64,000 nt of DNA from Paraburkholderia eburnea (GCF_002917095.1 NZ_PQGA01000007.1:230830-294829); one strand, 5' to 3'; shown: positions 34,425 to 43,192, counted from the stretch's first letter. The notes: generated by a model from the letters alone, not told the origin. A program made the numbers and translations.

Positions 34425-34877
34425 TTATCGCGCGTCGTCGGTGGCGCGCCGCGCGGCCATGAAGGCTTCGACGTGACGAATCGCCGCTTCGCATTGATCG
34501 AGGGTCAGATGGTGGATCGAGGGATTCGGCAGGTCGAAGCCCAGTTCTTCGGCGATCCAGCGCAGCGCCCGGCCGCGCGCCTCGAACACGTTGACCTTGT
34601 CGCGCCGCACCTTCGCGGCGACCAGCGGTTCGAGCGCATCGTGCAGGCGGCTCTTGGCCTCGCGCAGCGCCGCGTTGGCGAGCCGCCCCAGCGGCACATT
34701 GCGCGTGCTGCGCGCGGGCACGCCGATCCACGCCTCGCAGGGCGTGCAGACCCACAGCGGGCCGTGATCGTCGCGGTACGGATAGGCTTCGTCGCCGAAG
34801 CGGGCGAGCAGCGCCTTCGCGCCGCAATAGTCGCAAAGCGGCTGCGGCAGCGCCTTGACCGGGCGTCCTACACGCAT
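34425..34877 (-). CDS. DUF3268-type zinc-ribbon protein
   Basis: This 150-residue protein has two CxxC pairs: CDYCGAKALL near residue 16 and WVCTPCEAWIGVP near 42, with HGPLW between them, a zinc-ribbon arrangement matching the DUF3268 zinc-finger family. The C-terminal part (NPSIHHLTLDQCEAAIRHVE) is helical. The start MRVGRPVK is preceded by GAAGGAG. The biochemical function of the family is not known; a nucleic-acid or regulatory role is plausible for a zinc ribbon. It is monocistronic between two other minus-strand genes. Confidence 0.8.
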   Translation of the reverse strand: MRVGRPVKALPQPLCDYCGAKALLARFGDEAYPYRDDHGPLWVCTPCEAWIGVPARSTRNVPLGRLANAALREAKSRLHDALEPLVAAKVRRDKVNVFEARGRALRWIAEELGFDLPNPSIHHLTLDQCEAAIRHVEAFMAARRATDDAR

Positions 34878-35021
34878 GAGTGGCTCCTTCGGGTTACACG
34901 GGAGGGAGTCGTCGATTGCATCGTTACCTTTCAGTTTCCAGTTCCATCCGCAAAAGCATAGCGGCAAACGGCGTGCTTTCGTCTCGCCGGACGGCTTAAG
35001 CCGCCTGGCCAGGGTGGCGCA

Positions 35022-36287
35022 TCAGTTCGCGGCCGCCGTGGCGGGTTCCGGCTCGCGTTCGAGCGATCGGGTGTCGCGCAGCGCGGGAAAGAGCCTCATC
35101 CAGACGAGCGCCACGCAGATCGTCGCGACGCCGCCCACCAGCACCGCCGGCTGCGCGCCCCACCATCCGGCCGTCAGCCCGGATTCGAATTCGCCCAGTT
35201 GATTGGACGTGCCGATGAAGAGCGAATTGACCGCGCTCACGCGGCCAAGCGTTTCATTGGGCGTGCGCAATTGCACGAGCGAGCTGCGCACGACCACGCT
35301 CACCACGTCCGATGCGCCGAGCACCGCGAGCGCGATCAGCGAAACCACGATGTTGTGCGACAGCCCGAACGCGATGGTCGCGAAACCGAACACGATCACG
35401 CCGCCGAACATCGCAAGGCCTGGCCGCCGCCGCAGCGGGAAATGCGCGAGCCAGATCGTGCCCGTCAGCGCGCCCACGGCCGACGCGGAGCGCAGCAGGC
35501 CGAGTTCGAGCGGCCCCGCGTGGAGAATGTCGCGCGCGAAAATCGGCAGAAGCGCGGTCGCGCCGCCGAACAGCACGGCGAACAGATCGAGCGAAAGCGC
35601 CCCCAGAATCACCGGCTGGGAGCGGATGAAGGCGATGCCCGAGAACACCGATTCGAGCGTGACAGGTGCGCGCGACGCAGGCTTCGTGTGCAGACGGATA
35701 TTGGAGGACAGAACCGCCGCGAGCGCGAAGGAGATCGTGCAGGCCAGATACGCCGCCCCTGCACCGACGCCATACAGCAGACCGCCCAGCGCCGGCCCGA
35801 GGATCTGTGCGGTCTGGGTCGCCGAGGTGGACCAGGCCGTCGCGTTGGGCAGCTTCGCACGCGGCACCACGCCGGGCAGCAGCGACGAGATGGCCGGCGA
35901 CTCGAAGGCGCGCGCCGCGCCCACGCAGGCCGCCAGCGCATAAATGATCGGCGCGCTCAGCCAGCCGCCGAAGGTGCCGCACGCGAAGGTCAGTGCGGCG
36001 GCGCATTCGATGCTCTGGCAGACGGCGGCGATCCGTCGCCGGTCATAGCGATCGGCGACGTGACCCACCACGAGCGTGAGCAAAAACATCGGCAGGAATT
36101 GCGCGAGGCCAACGAGGCCAAGCGCAAACGCGCTCTTTGTCAGTGCGTAGATATGCCAGCCCATCGCGACGGCAAGCATCTGAAAAGACAGGGAAGCGAG
36201 CACGCGTGCGCCCCAGAAACGCTGGAAACCGGGATGACGCGCAAGACTGCCGGACGCGGAGCCGGAGTCGGATAAGGGTGTATTCAT
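35022..36287 (-). CDS. MFS transporter, EntS-like (MFS_3 group)
   Basis: This 421-residue inner-membrane transporter has about twelve hydrophobic helices. The N-terminus HPGFQRFWGARVLASLSFQM and the motif-A loop GHVADRYDRRRI between helices 2 and 3 place it in the MFS_3 group that includes the enterobactin exporter EntS. The true start is taken as MNTPLSDSGS at 36287; the frame runs 53 codons further but those are not protein-like. Siderophore export is possible but the iron operon is 28 kb away, so the substrate stays open. Confidence 0.85.
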   Translation of the reverse strand: MNTPLSDSGSASGSLARHPGFQRFWGARVLASLSFQMLAVAMGWHIYALTKSAFALGLVGLAQFLPMFLLTLVVGHVADRYDRRRIAAVCQSIECAAALTFACGTFGGWLSAPIIYALAACVGAARAFESPAISSLLPGVVPRAKLPNATAWSTSATQTAQILGPALGGLLYGVGAGAAYLACTISFALAAVLSSNIRLHTKPASRAPVTLESVFSGIAFIRSQPVILGALSLDLFAVLFGGATALLPIFARDILHAGPLELGLLRSASAVGALTGTIWLAHFPLRRRPGLAMFGGVIVFGFATIAFGLSHNIVVSLIALAVLGASDVVSVVVRSSLVQLRTPNETLGRVSAVNSLFIGTSNQLGEFESGLTAGWWGAQPAVLVGGVATICVALVWMRLFPALRDTRSLEREPEPATAAAN

Positions 36288-36587
36288 TGGATGGCGAATA
36301 AAGCCGGAAACAAAGCCGAAAGCAAAGCCAAAAACGCGCGGGGCGGCAGACGCGGCAGCGCGTGGAGCGGATCGGAAAGCCGACAATTCTAGAACAACGG
36401 ACGCGCAGGCACCGGAAGGGCCTGTTGCGCCGGACATAGCGGTCACGAATACCGGCTATGGATACCGGCCATGAAGCGGCGAGCGATCCGCCTATCGATA
36501 TATCCATTAGAATACATCGAGTCCGGCGCGCGTTCCGTGCGCCGTTTGTGCGTCGTTTGTATGCGCAGGTCCGCGAAAGGTGGGTAA
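36288..36587. other. Divergent gap with a ModE-like site
   Basis: About 300 bases between the MFS gene (minus) and a hypothetical gene (plus). It holds the palindrome at 36496-36519; otherwise nothing is recognised. Confidence 0.5.
36496..36519. promoter_or_regulatory. ModE-like palindrome CGATATAT-N8-ATACATCG
   Basis: Arms CGATATAT (36496-36503) and ATACATCG (36512-36519) match at 7 of 8 positions. It resembles the ATCGNTATATA half-site of ModE operators but its spacing is less exact than the box at 37159. It lies about 70 bases before the gene at 36588. Confidence 0.45.
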
Positions 36588-37130
36588 GTGAGCAGTCGGC
36601 CCTTGATGATGAATTCCGCCGTCACGGCGATTTCGGTAACGCCGGCGCGCGCGAGCGCCCCTGCCGGCGCCCCAGCCAGCGGCCTGCCGGCGACGATCAC
36701 GACGCTGCGGCCCGCCAGCGGCCATGACCGCGCGGAACGCATTCGCGACGTCGTCGACGCATTCCGGCGGCTGCGCGAAAGCCTCGCGCGTTTCAACCGC
36801 CTGCTAGCGGCGCGCGCAGGCGAGGAACCCGCGCGCGGCGCGGCGGACAGCGCGCTCCAGCCGCTTTTGAGCGCGCTCGCTCGTCACGTCGATCCCGCCA
36901 CCTTCGCGCGGTATCGCGAACTCAAGCGCGCCATCCGCGATGCGCGCCGCCTCGACAAGACCCGCGAAACGCTCTTTTCCGACGCCTTCTGCCTCGATAT
37001 CGAGGCCATGCGAAGGACCGCCGCGGAACTCGAACGGCTAGATACGGCCTTTGTCGGCCTATGCGTCGAGCATGTTCTGGCGCAGCACGAGCAACGCTCG
37101 CAAGTCCCGGGCGACACGCACACAGCCTGA
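36588..37130 (+). CDS. Hypothetical protein, about 180 residues
   Basis: I do not recognise a family. It has a GTG start with AAAGGTGG nearby, or alternatively ATG at 36606. The first 45 residues are Ala/Pro-rich and look disordered; residues 48-165 are predicted almost entirely helical and strongly basic/acidic (AERIRDVVDAFRRLRESLAR, FARYRELKRAIRDARRLDKT), like a helical bundle or coiled coil. There is no signal peptide or membrane helix. It precedes the DUF2325 gene on the same strand, and both have ModE-type sites upstream, so a link to molybdenum control is inferred. Confidence 0.7.
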   Translation: MSSRPLMMNSAVTAISVTPARASAPAGAPASGLPATITTLRPASGHDRAERIRDVVDAFRRLRESLARFNRLLAARAGEEPARGAADSALQPLLSALARHVDPATFARYRELKRAIRDARRLDKTRETLFSDAFCLDIEAMRRTAAELERLDTAFVGLCVEHVLAQHEQRSQVPGDTHTA

Positions 37131-37158
37131 TCTGGCCGCTTGGGACGCCAGCCGAACA

Positions 37159-37184
37159 TCGCTATATTCCATGATATATTGCGC
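37159..37184 (+). promoter_or_regulatory. ModE box upstream of the DUF2325 gene
   Basis: TATAT-N7-TATAT is exact (37163-37167 and 37175-37179) inside ATCGCTATAT...ATATTGCG, which closely follows the E. coli ModE consensus (ATCGNTATATA, a short spacer, TATATAACGAT). It lies 60 bases before the start codon at 37244. The modE-like gene is 1.4 kb away. Confidence 0.7.
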
Positions 37185-37243
37185 TATCGGTATGCGGCCC
37201 GCCTATATCGCCGGCCCGCGCTTCCAACCGGACAGAGGTCACC

Positions 37244-38590
37244 ATGCACGCACCGCCGTTTCGCCTCGCTCGCGCTTCAGGCGCCGCGACGCCGGACGAG
37301 GCGCCGCATCTGCGCGCCTTCGCTCCCGCCGCCGACTGCTGCGGCCCCTCGCAGGCCGAACTCGACCGTTCGCGCCGGCGCACGCGCCTGGCCGACCTGG
37401 ACGCGCATCTGCACTGTTCGATCATCGGCACCTGCCTGTCCACCCATGAGTTGCGCAAGCTCGTGCCGAAATACGCGCCGCTCGACGGCCAGCGCGCGAG
37501 CGACCTCGACATCCATCACACCGCTGTCGAACTGGCGATTCAGGGCGGCGCGGGCGGCAAGGCGCTGCAAAAGGCGCTCGACACGCGCTATGCGGGCGCG
37601 CTGCGGCGCTTCTCCAGCGCGCGCGACGCCGACGCCGTGCTGGCGCTGTGGAACGAAGCGCGCGCGAGCGGCGACATTCCACCCGCCTACTGGGCGCTGA
37701 TGTCCCACCCGGAAACGACGATGGAAGTGCGTCAGGCCGCGTTCGGCGACCTGCACATGCTTTCGCACCTCGTCGGCGCGGCGAACCGTGCGGACCTGCG
37801 CCGCCTCGTCGTGCTTGAAGAAGAGAACGCGGCTTTACAAGCCAAAATCGAGCGCCAGCAGGCGCGCCTGCACGAGATGAGCCGCGAGCGCGACGCAGCC
37901 CGCGCGGCGCTCGACGAACACACCACGCGCGCCGTGGCGCAACGCGAAGTGCGGGACGAGTCGGCGCTACACGCGCAGATCGCGACGCTGCGCGAGGCGC
38001 TGGCGGCCCGCGACGCGCGGCTCGCGCTTGAAACCAGCCGCCGCGAAGCCGCCGAGCAGCGCGCCACCGCCGACGAACACGCGCTGCGCACCGTGCGCAT
38101 GCAACTGGACGAAGCGCGCACGCTGATCGACGCGTTGCGCGCGGAGGCATACGCGATGGAAAGCGCCATCCATGCCGACGGCGACGCCGATGCCGAGGGC
38201 AGCACCGCACGCGCCCTGCCGCGCGAGGCGCTCAAGGGTCGACGTATCGTTTATGTGGGCGGACGGCCCGGTTCGAATCACGCGCTGCGGCGCTGGGTAT
38301 CGGCGGCGGGCGGCGAGCTGACGGTGCACGACGGCGGCATCGAGGACCGCAAGGGCCTGCTGGCGGCGGCGCTCGCGGGCGCCGACATGGCCGTGTTCCC
38401 GGTCGATTGCATCGACCACGATTCGATGAACATGCTCAAGCGCGTCTGCGAGCGGCATCAGGTGAGCTATCACCCGCTGCGCACCGCGAGCCTCGCGAGC
38501 TTTGTCGAGTTGATGGTGCGGCTGCACGCGGGTTCCACGCCGGCGCTCACCGCCGTGCCGGTGTCGCGCTTTTGCCTGCGCCACGGTTAA
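37244..38590 (+). CDS. DUF2325-domain protein with central coiled coil
   Basis: This 448-residue cytoplasmic protein has residues 1-175 as a helical N-terminal domain (LADLDAHLHCSIIGTCLSTHELRKL) and 185-300 as a long coiled coil (VVLEEENAALQAKIERQQAR and onward). Residues 325-440 are the DUF2325 domain: GRRIVYVGGRPGSNHALRRW, LTVHDGGIEDRKGLLAAAL, VFPVDCIDHDSMNMLKRVCE. The domain looks like a small alpha/beta Rossmann-type unit; its biochemical role is not known. Position beside modE/nifQ/modABC and a ModE box in front suggest a part in molybdenum or molybdoenzyme homeostasis. This is inference. The gene is convergent with the modE-like gene (12-base gap). Confidence 0.85.
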   Translation: MHAPPFRLARASGAATPDEAPHLRAFAPAADCCGPSQAELDRSRRRTRLADLDAHLHCSIIGTCLSTHELRKLVPKYAPLDGQRASDLDIHHTAVELAIQGGAGGKALQKALDTRYAGALRRFSSARDADAVLALWNEARASGDIPPAYWALMSHPETTMEVRQAAFGDLHMLSHLVGAANRADLRRLVVLEEENAALQAKIERQQARLHEMSRERDAARAALDEHTTRAVAQREVRDESALHAQIATLREALAARDARLALETSRREAAEQRATADEHALRTVRMQLDEARTLIDALRAEAYAMESAIHADGDADAEGSTARALPREALKGRRIVYVGGRPGSNHALRRWVSAAGGELTVHDGGIEDRKGLLAAALAGADMAVFPVDCIDHDSMNMLKRVCERHQVSYHPLRTASLASFVELMVRLHAGSTPALTAVPVSRFCLRHG

Positions 38591-38602
38591 GGCGAAGCGC
38601 GC

Positions 38603-39121
38603 TCAGCCCTTCACGAGCTTGATCAGCGCGGCGATTTCGGGCGCGCAGGCCGCGGCCGCGCGCGCTTCGATGCCGCGATAGAGCCGGATGATTTCCTCGC
38701 CGACCGGCGTGAGCGTGCTGCCTCCGCCGCTCTGCCCGCCATGCTCGGACACCGTGGCCGGCGATTCGAGCGCGCGGTTCAGTTCATCCATCAACAGCCA
38801 CGCACGCCGATACGACATATTGAGGCTGCGCGCCGCCGCCGAGATCGAGCCGTGATCGCGCACCGCCTCCAGCAGTGAAACCTTGCCAGGCCCGAGCGCG
38901 ACCGTTTCGCCCTGGATGACGCGCATGCGAAAACGCACGTCGGGCTCACGACGCGCCGACGGGCTGGCGGCATCGCTCGTTCCGGATGCTGGCGGAGCCG
39001 TTCGCGCGGTCGAGTCGGGATTCGAAGCGGGATTCGAATCAGGATTCACGGCGGGCTTCGAAGCAGCGGTTTTGCGCTCCCTGGCGGGCGCCGGCGGGCG
39101 GTCTATGGCGGATGTGGTCAT
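38603..39121 (-). CDS. modE: ModE-type winged-helix regulator without a molybdate-binding half
   Basis: This 172-residue protein is disordered at the start, with a short tandem NPDS/NPAS repeat (about residues 25-38), then has a ModE/LysR-like winged helix from about 60 (VSLLEAVRDHGSISAAARSL, NMSYRRAWLLMDELNRAL, GGQSGGGSTLTPVGEEIIRL). E. coli ModE continues with two Mop domains that bind molybdate; these are absent here and are instead encoded by the first gene of the same operon (39841-40269). It is the third gene of mop-nifQ-modE. It should regulate the mod promoter and the genes carrying ModE boxes. How molybdate is sensed without attached Mop domains is unclear. Confidence 0.88.
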   Translation of the reverse strand: MTTSAIDRPPAPARERKTAASKPAVNPDSNPASNPDSTARTAPPASGTSDAASPSARREPDVRFRMRVIQGETVALGPGKVSLLEAVRDHGSISAAARSLNMSYRRAWLLMDELNRALESPATVSEHGGQSGGGSTLTPVGEEIIRLYRGIEARAAAACAPEIAALIKLVKG

Positions 39122-39180
39122 GGCCGCAAGCATACACGATGGATTTCGCGCATCCCATGCCCGACGGGGCACCAAGGGCG

Positions 39181-39801
39181 CTAGGAACCTTGAACGGCGG
39201 CCTTGCCGCCCGGAAAGCAAAAACCAAAATCCTCGCAGCCGGGACAGCCTGGCGCCGGTCCCGGCACGCCGCCAACAGACAACGCCAGTTCGCGCGCGAG
39301 CAGCTTTTTCCAGCGCAGGTTGTCCGTGTTGCGCACAACCAGTTCGGGAAAGAAACGCGTGAGCATCTGCGTGACGTCATCGCGGCCGGACAGGCCGAGA
39401 TCGCGCCACAGATGGTCGGGCCGCAGGCACGCGTGCGCGAGGATCGTGGCGAGACAGCGCGCGTCATCGGCATCGACTTCGGGGGCGGCCAGGCCGACCA
39501 GGAAATCGCGCATTGCCGCCACGAAAGCCGCGTGCGCCTCATCGAGCACCAGGAGCGCTTCATGCTGCGGTGCCGCGAGCGCGCCGCCCGACGCCGCGAA
39601 ATGCCGTGCGGCCAACGCCCCCAGCGTGGCCGCCGACAATCCGAGCAAAGCCCGTTCGCCGCGCACTTCGCGGGCCGCCACGAGGCGCGCGAACAGCCAC
39701 GCATCGGGCGAACGGGCGCCACCGGGCACGCCGGTCAGGCTATCGCGGCACTGCGCCGCGAGGTGTTCGAAATCGGACAGCGAGCCGGTCATATCAGACA
39801 C
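39181..39801 (-). CDS. nifQ: NifQ-family molybdenum-handling protein
   Basis: This 206-residue protein of the NifQ family supplies molybdenum for the nitrogenase cofactor in diazotrophs. The C-terminal cysteine cluster reads GCPGCEDFGFCFP, giving C-x2-C-x5-C, but the first Cys of the classical C-x4-C-x2-C-x5-C signature is missing (the position is in VPGPAPGC). The rest (DARCLATILAHACLRPDHLW, WKKLLARELALSVGG) fits the family. No nif gene is visible in the window. Its place between a di-Mop protein and modE suggests a general role in molybdenum-iron-sulfur handling rather than nitrogen fixation alone. Confidence 0.85.
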   Translation of the reverse strand: MSDMTGSLSDFEHLAAQCRDSLTGVPGGARSPDAWLFARLVAAREVRGERALLGLSAATLGALAARHFAASGGALAAPQHEALLVLDEAHAAFVAAMRDFLVGLAAPEVDADDARCLATILAHACLRPDHLWRDLGLSGRDDVTQMLTRFFPELVVRNTDNLRWKKLLARELALSVGGVPGPAPGCPGCEDFGFCFPGGKAAVQGS

Positions 39802-39840
39802 CTTGCGCGCGACGTCATCGACAACAGGCAGGCAAGCGCC

Positions 39841-40269
39841 TCAAGCGTCGACGCCGATGATGACGCTCGACGCCTTGAACAGCGCCGATGCCGGCTTGCC
39901 GGCCGCAAGACCGAGGCGGTCCACGCTCTCGTTCGTGATGATGGCCGCGATCTGCGCGCCGCCTGGCGCGGCGATCACGACTTCGGCGTTCACCGCGCCC
40001 TTCGTGAGCGATGTCACGCTGCCCGTGACGACGTTGCGCGTGGACACCTTGGTCGTCTCGCCGTCGACCATCAGGATCACCGACGACGCCTTCACGAGCG
40101 CAAATGCGGGCTTGCCGGCCGCGAGACCGAGCGAAGCCGCGCTGCCGTGGGTGATGATGGCGACGATTTCCAGGCCGCCGTCGGCGCGCAGCGTGACTTC
40201 GTCGTTGACGGCACCGTGCTTGACCGAGGTGATCTGGCCGGTGAAATGATTGCGGGCGCTGGTACGCAT
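39841..40269 (-). CDS. mop: Di-Mop molybdate-binding protein
   Basis: This 142-residue protein consists of two TOBE/Mop repeats of about 68 residues: RNHFTGQITSVKHGAVNDEV then STRNVVTGSVTSLTKGAVNAEV, each ending in an SLGLAAGKPAFALVKASSV-like segment (the SARN-type molybdate loop). It is a cytoplasmic molybdate store or sensor. In E. coli these two domains are the C-terminal half of ModE; here they are a free protein in the same operon as the HTH half. GAGGAGA precedes the ATG. The divergent gap to modA holds a ModE box. Confidence 0.92.
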   Translation of the reverse strand: MRTSARNHFTGQITSVKHGAVNDEVTLRADGGLEIVAIITHGSAASLGLAAGKPAFALVKASSVILMVDGETTKVSTRNVVTGSVTSLTKGAVNAEVVIAAPGGAQIAAIITNESVDRLGLAAGKPASALFKASSVIIGVDA

Positions 40270-40379
40270 GATGGTCTCCTCAAGATTCAGGCGCCCAGTG
40301 TAGTCGCGCTAGTCCGGCACGCACAGGTGTTATCGCGAAGATTGGCCATTCGGATAAGCACAACGTTGCGCCAGGACGT

Positions 40380-40403
40380 CGTAATATAAGCACCTTTATA
40401 ACG
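40380..40403. promoter_or_regulatory. ModE box between mop and modA
   Basis: CGTAATATAA (40380-40389) and TTTATAACG (40395-40403) form an imperfect inverted repeat matching ModE operators. It lies 17 bases before the modA ATG and about 110 before mop, so it should control modA-modBC most directly. Confidence 0.65.
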
Positions 40404-40419
40404 GTACGGGGTAGAACAG

Positions 40420-41304
40420 ATGATCCGCAAGATGATCGCATCGGTCGTGGTGATGTCGGGCGTGCTGGCCGCGAGTTCGAGTGCATTCGCAGCAGATGAC
40501 AGCGATGTGAACGTGCTCTACGCAGGCTCGCTCGTGAACCTGATGGAAAAGAGCGTCGGCCCCGCGTTCGAAAAGGAAACGGGCCTGCATTTCAAGGGCT
40601 ATGCGGCCGGCTCGAACAAGATCGCCAATGAAATAAAGGGCAAGCTGCGCCGCGGCGACGTGTTCATCAGCGCAAGCCCCAAGGTCAATTCCAGCCTGAT
40701 GGGCGAAGCCAACGGCAATCATGTTTCGTGGTACGTGAATTTCGCCGAATCGCCGCTGTTGATCGGCTATAGCGCGAAGAGCCGTTTCGCGAACGACTTC
40801 AAGACGAAGAAGTGGGATCAGGTGCTGCAGGAACAGGGCATCCGCATCGGCCGCACGGACCCCAAGCTCGACCCGAAGGGCGCCTTCACCGTCGAACTCA
40901 TGACGAAGGCCGCTCAGGCTTATAACCAGGCGGATCTCGTCGAAAAGACGCTGGGCGCGCCGGACAATCCCGAACAGGTGCTGCCGGAAGAAACGCTCGT
41001 GGGCCGTCTGCAATCGGGTCAGCTCGACGCGGGCTTCTTCTACTCGACCGAGACCTCGGACCTGAAGATTCCGTCGATCCACCCGGCGCCCGAACTGAAG
41101 ATCAAGGCGAACTACACGCTGACGATCCTCAACGACGCCCCGAATAGCGCGGGCGCTGCGCGCTTCGTCAACTTCCTGCTCTCGGCGGAGGGCCGCAAGC
41201 TGCTCGCCGAGCATGGCGTCGATGTGACGAAGCCCGCCGTCAACGGTAACGGCCAGGCGATCCCGCCCTCGGTGCAAGCCGTGATCGACGCCGCGCAGCA
41301 GTGA
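40420..41304 (+). CDS. modA: Molybdate/tungstate ABC transporter substrate-binding protein
   Basis: This 294-residue periplasmic binding protein has a signal peptide (MIRKMIASVVVMSGVLAASS, cleaved after AFA near residue 24). The mature start VNVLYAGSLVNLMEKSVGPAFE, then GYAAGSNKIANEIKGK and FFYSTETSDLKIP, resemble the WtpA/ModA oxyanion-binding family; Ser residues near AGS and SASP would bind the oxyanion. It is the first gene of a two-gene operon with the fused permease-ATPase 13 bases downstream, behind a ModE box. Molybdate is favoured by the neighbours; tungstate cannot be excluded. Confidence 0.88.
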   Translation: MIRKMIASVVVMSGVLAASSSAFAADDSDVNVLYAGSLVNLMEKSVGPAFEKETGLHFKGYAAGSNKIANEIKGKLRRGDVFISASPKVNSSLMGEANGNHVSWYVNFAESPLLIGYSAKSRFANDFKTKKWDQVLQEQGIRIGRTDPKLDPKGAFTVELMTKAAQAYNQADLVEKTLGAPDNPEQVLPEETLVGRLQSGQLDAGFFYSTETSDLKIPSIHPAPELKIKANYTLTILNDAPNSAGAARFVNFLLSAEGRKLLAEHGVDVTKPAVNGNGQAIPPSVQAVIDAAQQ

Positions 41305-41317
41305 GCCCGATGCAGTC

Positions 41318-43192
41318 ATGACGCAACCCGTGCAGCGCGCCGCAAGGCCGCTCTGGTGGCTGGGCGCGCTGCTCGCGGTCTATCTGTGCGCGCCCTTTCT
41401 CGCCAGCATTCCGCAGATCGGCCAGGCGGACTGGGCCAACGTCGACTGGCACGCCACCTGGTCGGCGGTCGGCGTGTCGGCGGGCAGTGCGAGCGTGGCG
41501 GCGCTCCTGATTCTGGTGAGCGGCGTGCCGCTCGGTTACTGGCTCGCGCGTTCGAGCGCGCGCGGCGTCGCCCTGCTGGGCTTCGTGGTGCAGTTGCCGC
41601 TCGCGCTGCCGCCGCTCACGAGCGGCATCCTGCTGCTGTTCCTGCTCGGACCGTATAGTCCGCTCGGGCTGCTGTTCAACGGCGCGCTCACCGATTCCTT
41701 CACCGGCATCGTGCTCGCCGAAACCTTCGTGGCCGCGCCGTTTCTGATCGTCGCGGCGCGCTCGGCCTTCACCGCCGTCGATCCCGTCTACGACGACGTC
41801 GCCGCCACGCTCGGCCATCACGCCGCCAGCCGTTTCTTTCGCGTCACCCTGCCGATCGCGTGGCCCGCCATTCGCGCCGGACTCGCGCTCGCGTGGCTGC
41901 GCGCCTTCGGCGAGTTCGGCGCAACGGTGATGGTCGCGTATCACCCGTACTCACTGCCGGTCTACACCTACGTGGTGTTCGGCGGCCAGGGGCTGCCTGC
42001 GATGATGCCGCTGCTGTTGCCGACGCTCGGCATTGCGATCGTCTGCGCGGTGCTCTCGGTGTACACGCGCGGCGCGCGCGCGACGCTGGCGGTGAGCGTC
42101 GATAACGGCGACGAGCTCACCGCCATCACGCCCGCCGCCACTGCAAGCGAAGCCGCCGACCTGCGGCTGTCGTTCGCGGCGAAGCGGCACCTGGGCGCAT
42201 TCACGCTCGACGTCGCCTGGCAGCCGCGCACGCGGCGGCTGGCGATCATCGGGCCGTCGGGCTCGGGCAAGTCGCTCGCGCTGCGCATCATCGCGGGGCT
42301 GGAGGCAAACGAAATCGGCACAAGTTCGGGCGCGGTGATGCTCGGCACGACCGATCTCGGCGTGCTACCGCCCGAGCGCCGCCAGATCGGCTATATGCCG
42401 CAGGATTACGGTCTTTTTCCACACATGACGGTGGCGCAGCAACTGGCGTTTCCCGTCGACGCCGATACCGCCAGCGCGCGCTACTGGCTCGCGCATCTGG
42501 GCCTCGACGCGCTCACGCAGCGCCTGCCCCGCCAGCTCTCGTTCGGCCAGCGCCAGCGCGTCGCGCTCGCGCGCGCGCTCACGCGGCACAGCCAGTTGCT
42601 GCTGTTCGACGAGCCGTTCGCGGCACTCGACACGCCGCGCCGCCGGCGTCTGCAGCAGTCGCTGCGCGCGCTCCAGCGCGAGATCGCGGCGGTGACGGTA
42701 ATCGTCACGCACGATCCCGACGAAGCGGCCCTGCTCGCCGACGAAGTGCTCGTGATCGAACAAGGCCGCACGTTGCAGGCCGGTCCCATCGACGCGGTGT
42801 TCGCGCGGCCCGCCTCGACGCGCGTGGCGGAACTGCTCGGTCTGCATAACATCGGCGAAGGTGTCGTGCGTGGAGCGGGCGAGATCGAGACGGCAAGCGG
42901 CCTGCGGCTGCCTTGCGCCGATGTACGTGGCGACGCGACGACCATGCCAGGTTCGCGCGTGATGTGGCGGGTTGCGCCGCGCGCGCTGCGCGCCGCGCCC
43001 GACGGCCGCTGGGAAGGCTGCATCGCCGGGACGTCGCTGCGCCACGGCGACCGTTATGTGACGATCGAACTGGAAGGAGAACTGTTCGACATTCCCGCCG
43101 ACGATTGGGCCGACTCGCAGGACGGCCCGCGCGCGCTGCGCTTCGAGATCGATGCGGGCGGCGTGACGGTGTGGACGGCAGGCTCCTCCTGA
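41318..43192 (+). CDS. modBC: ModB-ModC fusion: molybdate permease and ATPase in one chain
   Basis: This 624-residue fusion has at residues 1-255 the ModB permease (helices around ALLAVYLCAPFLAS, PLALPPLTSGILLLFLLG, with the coupling loop DDVAATLGHHAASRFFRVTLP). Residues about 280-500 are the ModC ATPase: Walker A IGPSGSGKSLALRIIAGLE, signature LSFGQRQRVALARAL, Walker B LLLFDEPFAALD, switch VTHDPDEA. The last about 120 residues form a TOBE-like tail that may bind molybdate. Separate modB and modC genes are usual; the fusion makes a transporter of two such chains. Its TGA stop lies inside a copy of the CTCACC motif. Confidence 0.92.
   Translation: MTQPVQRAARPLWWLGALLAVYLCAPFLASIPQIGQADWANVDWHATWSAVGVSAGSASVAALLILVSGVPLGYWLARSSARGVALLGFVVQLPLALPPLTSGILLLFLLGPYSPLGLLFNGALTDSFTGIVLAETFVAAPFLIVAARSAFTAVDPVYDDVAATLGHHAASRFFRVTLPIAWPAIRAGLALAWLRAFGEFGATVMVAYHPYSLPVYTYVVFGGQGLPAMMPLLLPTLGIAIVCAVLSVYTRGARATLAVSVDNGDELTAITPAATASEAADLRLSFAAKRHLGAFTLDVAWQPRTRRLAIIGPSGSGKSLALRIIAGLEANEIGTSSGAVMLGTTDLGVLPPERRQIGYMPQDYGLFPHMTVAQQLAFPVDADTASARYWLAHLGLDALTQRLPRQLSFGQRQRVALARALTRHSQLLLFDEPFAALDTPRRRRLQQSLRALQREIAAVTVIVTHDPDEAALLADEVLVIEQGRTLQAGPIDAVFARPASTRVAELLGLHNIGEGVVRGAGEIETASGLRLPCADVRGDATTMPGSRVMWRVAPRALRAAPDGRWEGCIAGTSLRHGDRYVTIELEGELFDIPADDWADSQDGPRALRFEIDAGGVTVWTAGSS

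Noticed and set aside
38603..43192. A nitrogen-fixation island, suggested by nifQ
   Set aside because: No nitrogenase or other nif genes are visible; the neighbours are all molybdate transport and sensing genes.
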